Positions 52,919 to 62,302 of a stretch of DNA of 64,000 bases are shown here, in pieces; within the stretch, counting starts at the first letter, position 1; every line of letters begins with the position of its first letter. The translations under genes were made by a program, and so were the position numbers. The notes beneath the pieces are model-generated. The model was not told the DNA's origin. It searched no databases and worked only from the letters and a program-made list of their open reading frames with translations. The stretch comes from Alkalihalobacillus sp. AL-G (lineage in GTDB: Bacteria > Bacillota > Bacilli > Bacillales > Fictibacillaceae), in NCBI RefSeq assembly GCF_030643805.1, contig NZ_CP094656.1, positions 3,720,001 to 3,784,000 on the forward strand, written 5' to 3'.

Positions 52919-53786
52919 CTCTTAGAGCCTCGCTTTGAGTTGAGTAGTCATATACTCCTCTTCCGGTTTTCTTTCCTAATCGACCTGCCTTCACATACTT
53001 CACTAGTAATGGACTCGGACGAAAACGTTCACCTAATGTACTATGCAAATACTCAAGGTTGCTCAATCTCGTATCCAAGCCGACCATATCCCCTAATTTA
53101 AACGGTCCCATAGGATAATTAAGCCCTAGCTCTATCGCCCGATCGATTTCTTCCGGCGTTCCTACTCCTTCCATTAACATGTTAAAAGCTTCGTTCCCTA
53201 CTAGACTGCTGATTCTGCTTGTAACAAATCCAGGGAATTCATTGACTATCACCGTTTCTTTTTTCATATTTACGGCGACCGTCTTTGTAATTTCACTCGT
53301 TTCATCGCTCGTTTCCAGTCCCCTTATTATTTCAACAAGCTTCATTTTTGGTACTGGATTGAAGAAGTGCATTGCAATCACTTTATCTGGACGTTTTGTA
53401 AAAGCACCAATTTCTGTAGGGCTCATTGTTGAGGTATTTGTTGCAAGTACAGTATCAGAGGGGCAGTGTTCGTCCAATGTTTCGAATACCGTTCTCTTAA
53501 TTTCTATTTTTTCAGGGACGGCTTCAATCACAAAATCCGCTTTCGTTGCTTCAACTTCTAGTTTTGTCGAATATGAAATTCTAGATTTGGCAGCTTCGGC
53601 TTCGTTTTCACTAATTTTTGCTCTTTCCACACCTTTTTGAAAATATGAGGAAATGTCATCACTAGCTTCGGTTAGTTTTTCTTCCAAAATATCTTGCAAT
53701 GTTACGTTATATCCACCAATTGCAGAAGCATAAGCAATACCTCTTCCCATTATCCCTGAACCTACTACTAATAAATTTCGTCTCAT
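52893..53786 (-). CDS. 3-hydroxyacyl-CoA dehydrogenase
   Basis: 297-residue NAD-linked enzyme, about the size of short HBD-type enzymes. NAD fold VVGSGIMGRGIAYASAIGGY, then FVIEAVPEKIEIK and the catalytic histidine in MHFFNPVPKMKLVEI. The C-terminal helical domain has NEFPGFVTSRIS and ELGLNYPMGPFKLGDMVGLD. AGGGG precedes the ATG. It works with the neighbouring crotonase in beta-oxidation-type steps. Confidence 0.93.
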   Translation of the reverse strand: MRRNLLVVGSGIMGRGIAYASAIGGYNVTLQDILEEKLTEASDDISSYFQKGVERAKISENEAEAAKSRISYSTKLEVEATKADFVIEAVPEKIEIKRTVFETLDEHCPSDTVLATNTSTMSPTEIGAFTKRPDKVIAMHFFNPVPKMKLVEIIRGLETSDETSEITKTVAVNMKKETVIVNEFPGFVTSRISSLVGNEAFNMLMEGVGTPEEIDRAIELGLNYPMGPFKLGDMVGLDTRLSNLEYLHSTLGERFRPSPLLVKYVKAGRLGKKTGRGVYDYSTQSEALRDGTKTPVN

Positions 53787-53801
53787 TTTATCACCCCTGG
53801 C

Positions 53802-54833
53802 TTATACCTTTAAAAGTATTTTTCCGATATGATCTCCTCTTTCCATAAGGGTGTGAGCTTCCCCCACTTCGTCCAAATTGAACACTTGATAAATAAAAGG
53901 CAGTAGATGCGGTCTGTTTCTTAAAAAACCAACTGCCTCGTGGAAATCAGATTGATTCCCCAGCCAAGATCCGGTAATCGTGAGTTGTTTTCCAAATATA
54001 TACCGAAGATCGGTTTCAGCTTTTGTGCCGGTTGTGACTCCACAAAAGGCTAAGCGCCCACCTGTTTTTAACATCTTTAAGCTTTTCGACCACGTTTGCT
54101 TACCTACGTGATCCAAAACGACATCTACACCTTTATTTGAAGTCATATTACGGATTTCCTTAACTAATGAGTCTGACCTGACAACAATTTCACTAGCAAA
54201 ACCGTATCGTTTTAGAAAATCGGCTTTCTCTTCAGAGCCAACAATACCGATCACCCTTGCTCCGATCCCATGTGCAATAGAAGTCGCAGCAAATCCAAGT
54301 CCTCCAGTTGCACCCCAAATGGCTAATGTATCGTTTGAAGTCAATTTCGCTTTGGTTACGAGTGCATTCCAGGCTGTAATATAAGATATCGGGACTGCCG
54401 CCCATTTTTCTAAGTTATCATTCGGGATTTGAACCACCTGTTTTGCCTTGACGGTTATGAATTCGGAATAGCCACCATCGATGTTATAGCCAACCACTTT
54501 AAATTCATGACATTGGGACTCCTGCCCGCTTAAACATGCTGTACAGTGGCCACATCCGACACCCGGGTAAAGCAATACCGCTTCACCGATATCAAGGTAA
54601 CCAACAGCGGAACCTTTCTTAACGATTACACCTGCAATATCACTGCCTGGTACCCTGGGCAGTGTTAATTTGTCACCCGTTCCACCCTTTCTTAACCATA
54701 GATCTAAATGGTTAAGGGCACAGTATTTCACATTGATCCTAATTTCATCTTCCTTTAAAGGATGATTGTTTCCGGTGAATGAAACCTTTAACTGATCAAC
54801 AGAACCGTGTTCGGCTAAAATTACAGACCTCAC
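53802..54833 (-). CDS. Zinc-dependent alcohol dehydrogenase family protein
   Basis: 343-residue MDR enzyme. It has YCALNHLDLWLRKG near the N-terminus and a structural zinc loop with four cysteines, GCGHCTACLSGQESQCHEF. The cofactor fold is WGATGGLGFAATSIAHGIGA. The usual catalytic CxD/H site reads CALNHLD, as in quinone-oxidoreductase-like members, so catalytic zinc is doubtful. The GTG start overlaps the ligase stop as GTGTGA, with AGGAGG upstream. In this cluster it may oxidise or reduce a hydroxy- or enoyl-CoA; the substrate is unknown. Confidence 0.87.
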   Translation of the reverse strand: MRSVILAEHGSVDQLKVSFTGNNHPLKEDEIRINVKYCALNHLDLWLRKGGTGDKLTLPRVPGSDIAGVIVKKGSAVGYLDIGEAVLLYPGVGCGHCTACLSGQESQCHEFKVVGYNIDGGYSEFITVKAKQVVQIPNDNLEKWAAVPISYITAWNALVTKAKLTSNDTLAIWGATGGLGFAATSIAHGIGARVIGIVGSEEKADFLKRYGFASEIVVRSDSLVKEIRNMTSNKGVDVVLDHVGKQTWSKSLKMLKTGGRLAFCGVTTGTKAETDLRYIFGKQLTITGSWLGNQSDFHEAVGFLRNRPHLLPFIYQVFNLDEVGEAHTLMERGDHIGKILLKV

Positions 54834-56245
54834 ACCTTTACCTCCTTAGGACGACGATCTTCAAACCTTTTCAATTTTGCACGGTGTCCTCTGCCGGTAT
54901 GCTTTTCGAGTGAATTGACCTGAACGACCTCTACATTGATCTTGACTCCTAATTTAGTATTCAATAATTGCTCGATGTTTTGTTGAAGGTAAGAGGAATC
55001 AAGGTTGTCAGAAGCTGGTTCAACTAATATGGTCATTTCATCACGATCCGGTTTCCCGTTGCCTTTTATCCGTTCGACGTAACAGAAGTATTCGCCATTC
55101 GTTTCCGTTTGGTCGGCAATAACCTTTCCACATGCTTCCGGCCATACGTTTACCCCACGCAATTTCACCATCGTATCGCTACGACCCTGGAAATACTTTA
55201 TTTTCCGATGCCAGCTGCCACACTCGCATTGTTCAATTTCGTACATCGCAGAAATATCCTGTATGTTGTAACGGATTTGTTGAGTCCCCGTTTTATAAAG
55301 AGCTGTGACCACAATATTCCCTCTTTGCCCTGGAGGCACCGGCTTTCCTGTTTCAAAGTCGACGATTTCAACGATGAAAGCGTCTTCAAAAATGTGTAAG
55401 CCATGTTTGGCGGGGCATTCCGCTGCTACATACTGGACTTCGTGGAATGCATAAGAATCATAAACCGGCACACCGAACTTTTTCTCCACTGGAGCAGTAT
55501 CACCGAACGCAAGCAGTGATTTGAAGTTAAAATCATTTTTCAAATCGTATCCCATCTTTTCGGCTGTGTCCCCAATGTGCAACAGGTAATCAGAAGTTGC
55601 GATGATGGAAGTTGTGCCAAACGTTTTAGCGAGCTCAATTTGTTTATTTGTTGGTGTTACGTTTCCAGTACTTGTCGTAATTGGAGTCACGCCTAACCAG
55701 TGCCACATTCCATGATCCATTATCCATGCTGCATTGTGAGTAGAATATGCCCAAGCATTGATTACCGCATCCCCTGGGCGAATTCCTTGTAAATAAAACG
55801 TTCTGGCACTAAGAATTGCGCCGACTTCTCTGTCCCATTGTGAGTAAATCGTTGGCCTCGGTGTCCCTGTAGTTCCACCACTCGTATAGAATCGTAACGG
55901 TGTGTGGGATCCATCTTCAAACGAGTACCTCTGGTAATCTCCGAATGGTGGTTTTCTTTCAATGCTGTCACGAATATCCTCGATCGTGTACATAGGGATT
56001 TTGTGCAGATCATCCAAGGACTTCACATCAGCAGGATCAAAATCGTATTTTTTCCATAAATTTTGATAAAAAGGGATTTGAGCTGCTTTTTCCAAAGTTT
56101 CTTTCAATCGTTTGAATTGTGTTGTTTCAATACGGTCACGTTCCCAAAGCCAAGCACCTTCCATAAACTCCTTTGGTGGCTCATATTCAGCAACCAATCG
56201 ATCCCAATCTAATGACTTATAATAGTAAGGAATTTCAGTTCCCAT
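54830..56245 (-). CDS. Phenylacetate-CoA ligase-like acyl-CoA synthetase
   Basis: 471-residue AMP-forming CoA ligase of the PaaK group. The short AMP-binding loop is YTSGGTTGTPRPTIYS (about 125). YDSYAFHEVQYVAAEC holds the pocket. The C-terminal hinge RSDTMVKLRGVNVWPEACGK is typical of aryl-CoA ligases. It is somewhat longer at the N-terminus than classical PaaK. It activates a carboxylic acid, aromatic or alicyclic by family, for the enzymes around it. GGGGGAG precedes the ATG; it follows the transporter gene by 40 bp. Confidence 0.9.
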   Translation of the reverse strand: MGTEIPYYYKSLDWDRLVAEYEPPKEFMEGAWLWERDRIETTQFKRLKETLEKAAQIPFYQNLWKKYDFDPADVKSLDDLHKIPMYTIEDIRDSIERKPPFGDYQRYSFEDGSHTPLRFYTSGGTTGTPRPTIYSQWDREVGAILSARTFYLQGIRPGDAVINAWAYSTHNAAWIMDHGMWHWLGVTPITTSTGNVTPTNKQIELAKTFGTTSIIATSDYLLHIGDTAEKMGYDLKNDFNFKSLLAFGDTAPVEKKFGVPVYDSYAFHEVQYVAAECPAKHGLHIFEDAFIVEIVDFETGKPVPPGQRGNIVVTALYKTGTQQIRYNIQDISAMYEIEQCECGSWHRKIKYFQGRSDTMVKLRGVNVWPEACGKVIADQTETNGEYFCYVERIKGNGKPDRDEMTILVEPASDNLDSSYLQQNIEQLLNTKLGVKINVEVVQVNSLEKHTGRGHRAKLKRFEDRRPKEVKV

Positions 56246-56285
56246 TAACGCTCCCCCTTAGCAGTCTTATTCAACGAATACAGAC

Positions 56286-57662
56286 TTAAACCGGAAGTAC
56301 AGAAAGGCAAATGATCCAAATAAGACCTACAGCTAGAAGAATCGGCAAACAATAACCCATGAAATCTCGAACTTGTAATCTAGTACCTACTGCCAAAATT
56401 GGAAAGTACAACAATGCCCAAAACGGTTGAATCAGGTTCGTCCAGATATCGCCATAAGTGATTGCCATTACTGTTCTTTGTATATCAACATTTAATGCTT
56501 CCCCTGCAGGAATTAAAAATGGTGCAGTAGCCGTAAACTGAGAACCAGCAGATGGGACAAACATGTTGATGGCTCCAGACATTAAGAAGGTAAGGGTTGG
56601 GAAGGTTGCTTCAGTAGAAAAGCTGACGATCGCCTCTGTTAAAATAGTCGCTAGCCCCGTGCCAACCAGTATCGATGCAATTCCGCCATAAAGCGGAAAC
56701 TGTAATCCGATTGATCCAGTGGCGACCAGGTTTTTCGAAAAAGATTTTGCATAGCTCATCGCATCTTTTTGGACGAGCAAGCCCATTACAAGAGCGATAA
56801 ATGCAACCGAGTTAAGATTTAACCCGTCTAAACCATTTTTAGTAAAATAAACGAAGAGGTAACCCAAACCAATTAAGCCGAGGACTAATATGATCGGTCT
56901 ATATGTGTTTATTTTTTCTGCAAATGACTTATGTCCAGTTGGCTGATCCGGTTCTTCTTCAGCTAATGGCTCAGCACTCGCAGCTATTTCTTCCTGAGGG
57001 TTGATTGCTAAATCGTGGTAAGTGACAATTTCTTTTTTATTTTTTGCGATAAAGTAAAATACGAGAGTGGTAATACCGACAACTAAAATACATGAGATGA
57101 TATTCAGAGGAGAGAATGTCGTTTGTTCAAGTCCTATCAATCCGCCCATCAATTCGGTGAACTGACCTTCAGTAGCAACAAATAGAGGGATTGAGCCTGA
57201 TATTCCTGTAAGTGAAATGGTGAATGATGAATATGCGATTGCTGAAATGAGCCGATAATCGACACCCTTGATCTGCTGTCCAAGTGATCTAGCAAAGATT
57301 GCGGTCACAACCGGCCCGATATACCAGCCGATAAAAGATGTAACTGCCCCTAAAATTCCTGTCCATAAATACGCAGCCATCGGTGTTTTAACTACATTCG
57401 CCAATTTACGAATGTACTTTTGTACAACAGGAGTATCAACTAATACTAATGCAGCTGCATACGTAAACATCAACTGGAATGCAAACGTGAATAACCATGG
57501 AATACCTTCAAACCAATAATCCAATACACCGACAATCGAACTATCTGTAAAGACAACCCCTAATACCATTGCTAACACTGTTAAAATCAATGCAAAAATC
57601 AACGCGTCAGGAAAATACCTGCTGTACCAATTAGCAACAGCCTCTGAACGAGAAAGTTTCAT
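56286..57662 (-). CDS. Short-chain fatty acid transporter family protein (AtoE-like)
   Basis: 458-residue membrane protein with about twelve helices. It opens YSRYFPDALIFALILTVLAM, then FAFQLMFTYAAALVLVDTP and ISGSIPLFVATEGQF, all characteristic of the AtoE family that takes up short-chain acids. A central hydrophilic loop of about 40 residues (about 240-280) is acidic. ATG 57662 is used since GGGGG precedes it. It would bring in the acid activated by the PaaK-like ligase. The precise substrate is unknown. Confidence 0.88.
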   Translation of the reverse strand: MKLSRSEAVANWYSRYFPDALIFALILTVLAMVLGVVFTDSSIVGVLDYWFEGIPWLFTFAFQLMFTYAAALVLVDTPVVQKYIRKLANVVKTPMAAYLWTGILGAVTSFIGWYIGPVVTAIFARSLGQQIKGVDYRLISAIAYSSFTISLTGISGSIPLFVATEGQFTELMGGLIGLEQTTFSPLNIISCILVVGITTLVFYFIAKNKKEIVTYHDLAINPQEEIAASAEPLAEEEPDQPTGHKSFAEKINTYRPIILVLGLIGLGYLFVYFTKNGLDGLNLNSVAFIALVMGLLVQKDAMSYAKSFSKNLVATGSIGLQFPLYGGIASILVGTGLATILTEAIVSFSTEATFPTLTFLMSGAINMFVPSAGSQFTATAPFLIPAGEALNVDIQRTVMAITYGDIWTNLIQPFWALLYFPILAVGTRLQVRDFMGYCLPILLAVGLIWIICLSVLPV

Positions 57663-57694
57663 AATCCCCCACACTTTCATTTTTTATTGTCAGG

Positions 57695-57749
57695 GGACTC
57701 AAAAGACAGGGATTAATCAGACTATTTATTACCCAAGTCTTTTTGAGTC
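57695..57749. promoter_or_regulatory. Long inverted repeat before transporter gene
   Basis: GACTCAAAAAGAC and GTCTTTTGAGTC (minus strand) pair across a 30-nt loop in the 104-bp gap between the Oah-like gene and the transporter. It lacks a U tract, so it is an attenuator, processing site or operator rather than a plain terminator. Confidence 0.5.
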
Positions 57750-57766
57750 ACCCTTGTCAAAATAAT

Positions 57767-58750
57767 TTACTTATTTATTGGTGCACCGCACACTCCACAG
57801 TGATTAAAGTACTCTGGGATATCCTTTGTCCCACATTGATCACACTCAAGCATTGGCGCTCCCCATAAATGTTCCGAAGATCCTCCTGATGCTGCGCGAG
57901 CTCGGATCTTTTCGTAATCCGGTTTTCTCTTTTCGCTGAAGGCTCTCATTGATTCGTAGGTCTCGTACGACCCGGTATGCACTGAAAGCCAATCACGTGC
58001 ATGTTGGACAGTCATGTTGAAAGACAGGTTTCTCCAGAAGTTTGTCTGCTCTTTCGTGTACCTTACACATTCTGGTAGCTTGTTAAGCAACTTTTTTGCT
58101 AACCTATCAACTGCGTCATCAAGCTCATGGGCTGGAACAACCTCATTGACAAGCCCCCATTCCAACGCTTTATCCGGGGTGATTTCTTCATTTAACCAAA
58201 GAATTTCTCTTGCTCTACGGTCGCCGACAATCAATGGCAACCATTGAGTTGCACCGCCAGCCGCCACGCTTCCATGGGAATTTCCAACTTGTTTAATATA
58301 ACCATGGTCCGCCATGACTGCGAGGTCACAGTTTATATTGAATTCATTGCCCCCACCTACAGTAATTCCATTTAGTCTAGCAATTGTCGGCTTCCCGATG
58401 TTCTTTAACTTTTCATGTGCTTCAATAAAAGCCCCCATCCATTTCCAATAGTTCCGTGGACGATCGAGAATTTCATTGTTTTGCTCCTTCATATCTGCAC
58501 CCGTACAAAACGCCTTGTCCCCTGCACCGGTTAGAACAACTACCCCAATTTCATCATCCCAAGAAGCCAATTCAAATGCTCTTGTCATTTCTCTCAAGGT
58601 TTGAAAGTTGAGGCAATTGTAAACCTCTGGCCTATTAATTGTTACAGTAGCGACTCCATCCTTTTTCTCATAGATTACCTTTTCAAAGTCCGCATCCTCC
58701 GGTTGTGTTGGGCTTAGAAAGTGGTCATTTGTTGTGTAAACACTTGTCAT
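57767..58750 (-). CDS. Oah/BamA-like crotonase with C-terminal zinc ribbon
   Basis: 327-residue crotonase-fold protein. VTINRPEVYNCLNFQTLREM and GDKAFCTGADMKEQN form the CoA and oxyanion site. NGITVGGGNEFNINCDL, then HGSVAAGGATQWLPLIVG and LNKLPECVRYTKEQTNFWRN, resemble 6-oxocyclohex-1-ene-1-carbonyl-CoA hydrolases more than ordinary hydratases, by recall of Thauera Oah. The tail has two CxxC pairs (CDQCG, CGVCG), a zinc ribbon absent from typical members. ATG 58750 has AGGAGG; an ATG at 58804 would lie in the promoter. First gene behind a sigma-54 promoter. Confidence 0.82.
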   Translation of the reverse strand: MTSVYTTNDHFLSPTQPEDADFEKVIYEKKDGVATVTINRPEVYNCLNFQTLREMTRAFELASWDDEIGVVVLTGAGDKAFCTGADMKEQNNEILDRPRNYWKWMGAFIEAHEKLKNIGKPTIARLNGITVGGGNEFNINCDLAVMADHGYIKQVGNSHGSVAAGGATQWLPLIVGDRRAREILWLNEEITPDKALEWGLVNEVVPAHELDDAVDRLAKKLLNKLPECVRYTKEQTNFWRNLSFNMTVQHARDWLSVHTGSYETYESMRAFSEKRKPDYEKIRARAASGGSSEHLWGAPMLECDQCGTKDIPEYFNHCGVCGAPINK

Positions 58751-58791
58751 AAATATAGAACCTCCTGATTTTTTATAGTCACTTTTATTTA

Positions 58792-58808
58792 ATGCAAGTA
58801 TCATGCCA
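58792..58808 (-). promoter_or_regulatory. Sigma-54 (-24/-12) promoter of acyl-CoA operon
   Basis: TGGCATGATACTTGCAT on the minus strand has the GG and GC elements at the required spacing, matching TGGCAY-N5-TTGCW. It lies about 40 nt before the crotonase ATG and next to the gene of a sigma-54 activator. Confidence 0.88.
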
Positions 58809-58879
58809 ATTTTATAAAAACCGCTAAATTAGTATTTTTTGATTATTTGGAATTATCCGTTTAATCGAAGTGTTCAATA

Positions 58880-58912
58880 AATAAAAAGAACTGTTCAAAA
58901 AGTGAACAGTTC
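58880..58912 (-). terminator. Terminator of sigma-54 activator gene
   Basis: Perfect GAACTGTTCA/TGAACAGTTC stem followed on the minus strand by TTTTTATTTATT. Confidence 0.9.
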
Positions 58913-58913
58913 C

Positions 58914-60803
58914 TTAAGCCATAAGGTCTTTTTCAAGTTCCTTTATCTTTTTCCATACTGTTGTTCGACTTACCCCCAAAAGCTGGGCTACTTCCTGTTT
59001 GTTTCCATCATATTTTTGATATAGATTTCTAATGATTTCCCCTTCCATATCTTTCATTGATCCGATACTGATTTCGATTTTGGAGGAAGTAGAAGGTCTT
59101 CTATAATAATGTTGATCATCAAACACGACATCCCGAATGTCATCTGGTATGAGAGGCTTCATGACAATTACTCTTTCCAATACATTTTCCAGTTCGCGAA
59201 TGTTTCCGGGCCAATTATAGGTCATCATTTCAAATAATAAATGACTGTCTAGTGATTCAAATGGAATGTTGTTTTTTCCGAGGATATGCTTGATTAGCAG
59301 GAATAAATCTTCTTTTCTTTCCCTAAGGGGTGGTAGCTTAATTTGTAAAATGTTTAAACGATAGTACAAGTCTTCACGGAATTCGTTTTCTGCAACTAGA
59401 TGTTTAAGCCGTTTGTTTGAAGCAGAGATGATTCTGACATTAACCGGGATAATCTTCTCCCCACCGATCCGCATTACTTCTTTCTCTTGAAGTACTCGAA
59501 GCAGTCTAGATTGCAAATCGAGGGATAACTCCCCGATTTCATCAAGAAAGAGTGTACCTTGGTGAGCCATTTCAAATAATCCAGGCTTTCCTCCTTTTTT
59601 CGCACCTGTAAAAGCGCCTTCCTCATACCCAAACAATTCACTTTCCAATAAATCTCTCGGTAGTGCTGCACAATTTACTGCAACGAAAGGTCCCTCTTTT
59701 CGTAAGCTTTCATTATGTATACTCTGGGCAAACAATTCCTTTCCAGTGCCGCTCTCTCCGTTAATGAAAATGCTGCTGCCTGAACGGCTGAACTGTTTGG
59801 CAATTGTAATCGTCTTCTGCATGACAGCGCTTTCATGAATGATATCATTGAAGGTATGTTTCGCGAAAAAACGTTTATTGTGCAACTTCCGTCGCAATTG
59901 TCCATCTAGCTGTACTAATTTATTCACCTCTTGAAAAGTAATTACAAAGCTTTCTTCACTTTCTGCAAGTTTAATTCGGTTGACAACTAACCTCTGGCTG
60001 CCTAAGGAAACAATCTTCTTTTCTACTGTTTCTCCATCGCCATACAATTTTTGAAGAAATGGATGGTGGATTTTTTCAAGTTTCCTCCCGATAACCTCAC
60101 TTGCTTTCAGACCGATCAGTTTTTCAGCGATTTCATTGTATACAAATACTCTTCCTTCGAACCCAGTTGCAATCACACCGTCAAAAGCATAGGAAATAAT
60201 TGCTTCAAGATGTGTTTGCCGTAATTTTTCTTTTTCATATAGGTAGTACGTCTCTACTGCCTGATTTAATGCGTCTAAAATCGATTCACGGGCGGAATCC
60301 ACAATATAGGATTTGATCCCTTTTTTAAGTGCGGTATTTGCAAGGCACTCTGCAGTCCCGACGATTACGTTTGCAATTTTACTCTCAGCAACGTCCTTAA
60401 TGTGATTGGTTATATCTTTTTCATCTTGATACTGACGAAGGATGATCTGAATCGAAAACAATTCCTCTAGCAATTTCAGGTCATAATTTTGGTGGTTTTC
60501 CTTAGAGTCTATAAAAACAATCTTGTTTCCTAGTTGTTGCGCCTGCTTAAATGTTTTCAATAGATCAAAGCCATTCACTTTTATTTTGACGACAGGAATG
60601 GATAGCTTTTCATCCAAAAAAGTGGCTGTGGCCCCACGAGCAACAATTACAGATACTCCATGTTTCTCTATTAGATTTTTCGCCTGGGCAAGACCTCTTT
60701 TCAAAGCACCTTGTCTAATAAATACAGGTATATTGGTCTGTTTAGAAACTTCTTCAGCAATTCTAGTAAACTCTATGGAAGGTGAGATAATTCCAATCTT
60801 CAA
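58914..60803 (-). CDS. Sigma-54-dependent activator with PrpR-type sensor and PAS domain
   Basis: 629-residue enhancer-binding protein. PrpR_N-like sensor domain at about 1-185 ([21 protein letters not shown]). PAS domain at about 195-300 ([21 protein letters not shown]). AAA+ domain at about 325-555 with Walker [12 protein letters not shown], the sigma-54 contact loop GAFTGA, Walker [11 protein letters not shown] and the arginine region [21 protein letters not shown]-terminal Fis-type helix-turn-helix at about 585-629 ([20 protein letters not shown]). The start is TTG with GGGGG upstream. It should drive the operon downstream from the -24/-12 promoter. The ligand is probably an acyl-CoA or organic acid. 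Confidence 0.93.
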   Translation of the reverse strand: MKIGIISPSIEFTRIAEEVSKQTNIPVFIRQGALKRGLAQAKNLIEKHGVSVIVARGATATFLDEKLSIPVVKIKVNGFDLLKTFKQAQQLGNKIVFIDSKENHQNYDLKLLEELFSIQIILRQYQDEKDITNHIKDVAESKIANVIVGTAECLANTALKKGIKSYIVDSARESILDALNQAVETYYLYEKEKLRQTHLEAIISYAFDGVIATGFEGRVFVYNEIAEKLIGLKASEVIGRKLEKIHHPFLQKLYGDGETVEKKIVSLGSQRLVVNRIKLAESEESFVITFQEVNKLVQLDGQLRRKLHNKRFFAKHTFNDIIHESAVMQKTITIAKQFSRSGSSIFINGESGTGKELFAQSIHNESLRKEGPFVAVNCAALPRDLLESELFGYEEGAFTGAKKGGKPGLFEMAHQGTLFLDEIGELSLDLQSRLLRVLQEKEVMRIGGEKIIPVNVRIISASNKRLKHLVAENEFREDLYYRLNILQIKLPPLRERKEDLFLLIKHILGKNNIPFESLDSHLLFEMMTYNWPGNIRELENVLERVIVMKPLIPDDIRDVVFDDQHYYRRPSTSSKIEISIGSMKDMEGEIIRNLYQKYDGNKQEVAQLLGVSRTTVWKKIKELEKDLMA

Positions 60804-60897
60804 CTTGAAATCCCCCTATTTATTATAATCAGCTGTATTACCGAACACTTCAAAAAATCTGGTGCCAGATCAAAAAATGGGAGTAACATTGAGGGTC

Positions 60898-61902
60898 TTA
60901 TATGGATTGAATAGTGCCTATCTGTAGACTTTCAGCTTCGAGTTCTTTAGAAAATGAAACAATCACCTCCATAAGTAAAAACATCTCTTCAGAATATAAA
61001 TTTTGATCAACTGTTTGACCATCAGGAACAACTCTATTACGGGAAGCTTCAGGAACCGAATTCATTATCTTCAACTTTAAATATCCGGACACCATAACAG
61101 TATCCAGATAAACGTTCACCTCCATGTCATTCGCCCCAACTCCAGCTATATGGCAATCATTGCTGGATTGAAATTTTACATTTTGCTCTATTAAATATTT
61201 TTGGCATTTTTTAATGATCACGTCATCAAAATTCATCCGAATCAGATTGGTCAAATATTGATTCTTCTCTCCTATTGTTGGAAATTCCAACTCTTCATAC
61301 GATTCTTTATGAAAATGCATTTCTTCACACTGTTTAAAAAGTTGTTTAATAGAGGGGTAAAAGGAAGGTCTATATCGATCATTTAATGTTTGAAAAATAA
61401 CTTCATAGACTTTTTCGTTTGGTGTTATCACAATTGAGGATTCAAAATGATGTTCTTTTATGAATTGGGCATAAGAAGATAGGATTATGGATTTCTTATA
61501 TTCACTTCTGTTTCTAGTGCTGACAGTTGCATCCTTAGCTAAATTTTGGACTAATTCAGGTGTGATGTTGCTGTAGTAGGGGACGATGTTAAGTATTTTG
61601 CTGTCCACTAGATGGTTGAAATACCCATTTAACTGAACGCAATAAGAATCTGCTTCTGCTAATAATAATAAATCATTAACATCCTGCTGAATGAATGGTT
61701 GTAGAGACTCCTTCTTTTCATTTAGAGTCTTAAGAATGCCATCTAACTGATTTTTATATTTTGCACTTATTTCAGATAAGGCCATTTCTGATACGTATAG
61801 TTTAAGTTTGTCTTTTTTGGCCAATTCAAGCAAAGTCTTATGATACACATTCTTGAAATAAGGATCTTCAATGATAATTTCAGCGTCTAAGAAAATATTC
61901 AA
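60898..61902 (-). CDS. PIN-domain-like protein (DUF4935 type)
   Basis: About 334 residues. The N-terminal 150 look like a PIN nuclease fold: NIFLDAEIIIEDP with the first acidic residue, then LYVSEMALSEISAKY, and later acidic residues near DNA 61550. The remaining 180 residues match nothing recognised. No antitoxin-sized partner gene is adjacent. TTG 61902 follows GAGGTG and is preferred; the ATG at 61977 has no ribosome site. Function unknown; RNA cleavage is only a possibility. Confidence 0.6.
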   Translation of the reverse strand: MNIFLDAEIIIEDPYFKNVYHKTLLELAKKDKLKLYVSEMALSEISAKYKNQLDGILKTLNEKKESLQPFIQQDVNDLLLLAEADSYCVQLNGYFNHLVDSKILNIVPYYSNITPELVQNLAKDATVSTRNRSEYKKSIILSSYAQFIKEHHFESSIVITPNEKVYEVIFQTLNDRYRPSFYPSIKQLFKQCEEMHFHKESYEELEFPTIGEKNQYLTNLIRMNFDDVIIKKCQKYLIEQNVKFQSSNDCHIAGVGANDMEVNVYLDTVMVSGYLKLKIMNSVPEASRNRVVPDGQTVDQNLYSEEMFLLMEVIVSFSKELEAESLQIGTIQSI

Positions 61903-62096
61903 CCATAACACCTCAACTTGTTCATTAATTTCAATTAAAATCTGATTATTCTGAAATTTAAAGACAGAATAGCTCATCTAATTGCTTAATTCGATGATTT
62001 CCATGATAATCCTCTAAATTCTTTTAGAACTTAGGCGTTTGATTATATATCAGGCTAAAAGTAAAGATGTGAAAGGATAGTAGTTTTTGGAGGCCG

Positions 62097-62140
62097 ATTA
62101 AAAAACAGCATGGAGCGATTCTCTCACTCAAGCCCCATGT
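62097..62140 (-). terminator. Terminator downstream of DUF2920 gene
   Basis: CATGGGGC/GCTCCATG stem, with one G-T pair, followed on the minus strand by CTGTTTTTTAA. Confidence 0.8.
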
Positions 62141-62261
62141 TAATCGGTTATTTTTTTCAAATTAAGGAAATGACAATGTTATTTCAATGCCTCAATATTC
62201 CTCAGGAAATAGCAAGTTTCGATGGATGATAGCAGGGTTATACCCTATATATACGACATTC

Positions 62262-62296
62262 TTCGAGCGGATGAAGACTATAGTCCGCTTTCTGGC
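62262..62296 (+). repeat. Dispersed intergenic repeat, copy D
   Basis: GCGGATGAAGACTATAGT then CCGCTTTCTGGC. This copy keeps both arms (GCGGA/TCCGC) around the GACTATAGTC core. Others are at 11826, 38736 and 52003. Confidence 0.65.
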
Positions 62297-62302
62297 TTTC
62301 TC

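Larger units (their letters stand above)
61978..62302. other. Intergenic region with terminator and repeat
   Basis: About 325 bp holding the terminator at 62097-62140 and repeat copy D (62262-62296). Nothing else was recognised. Confidence 0.5.
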
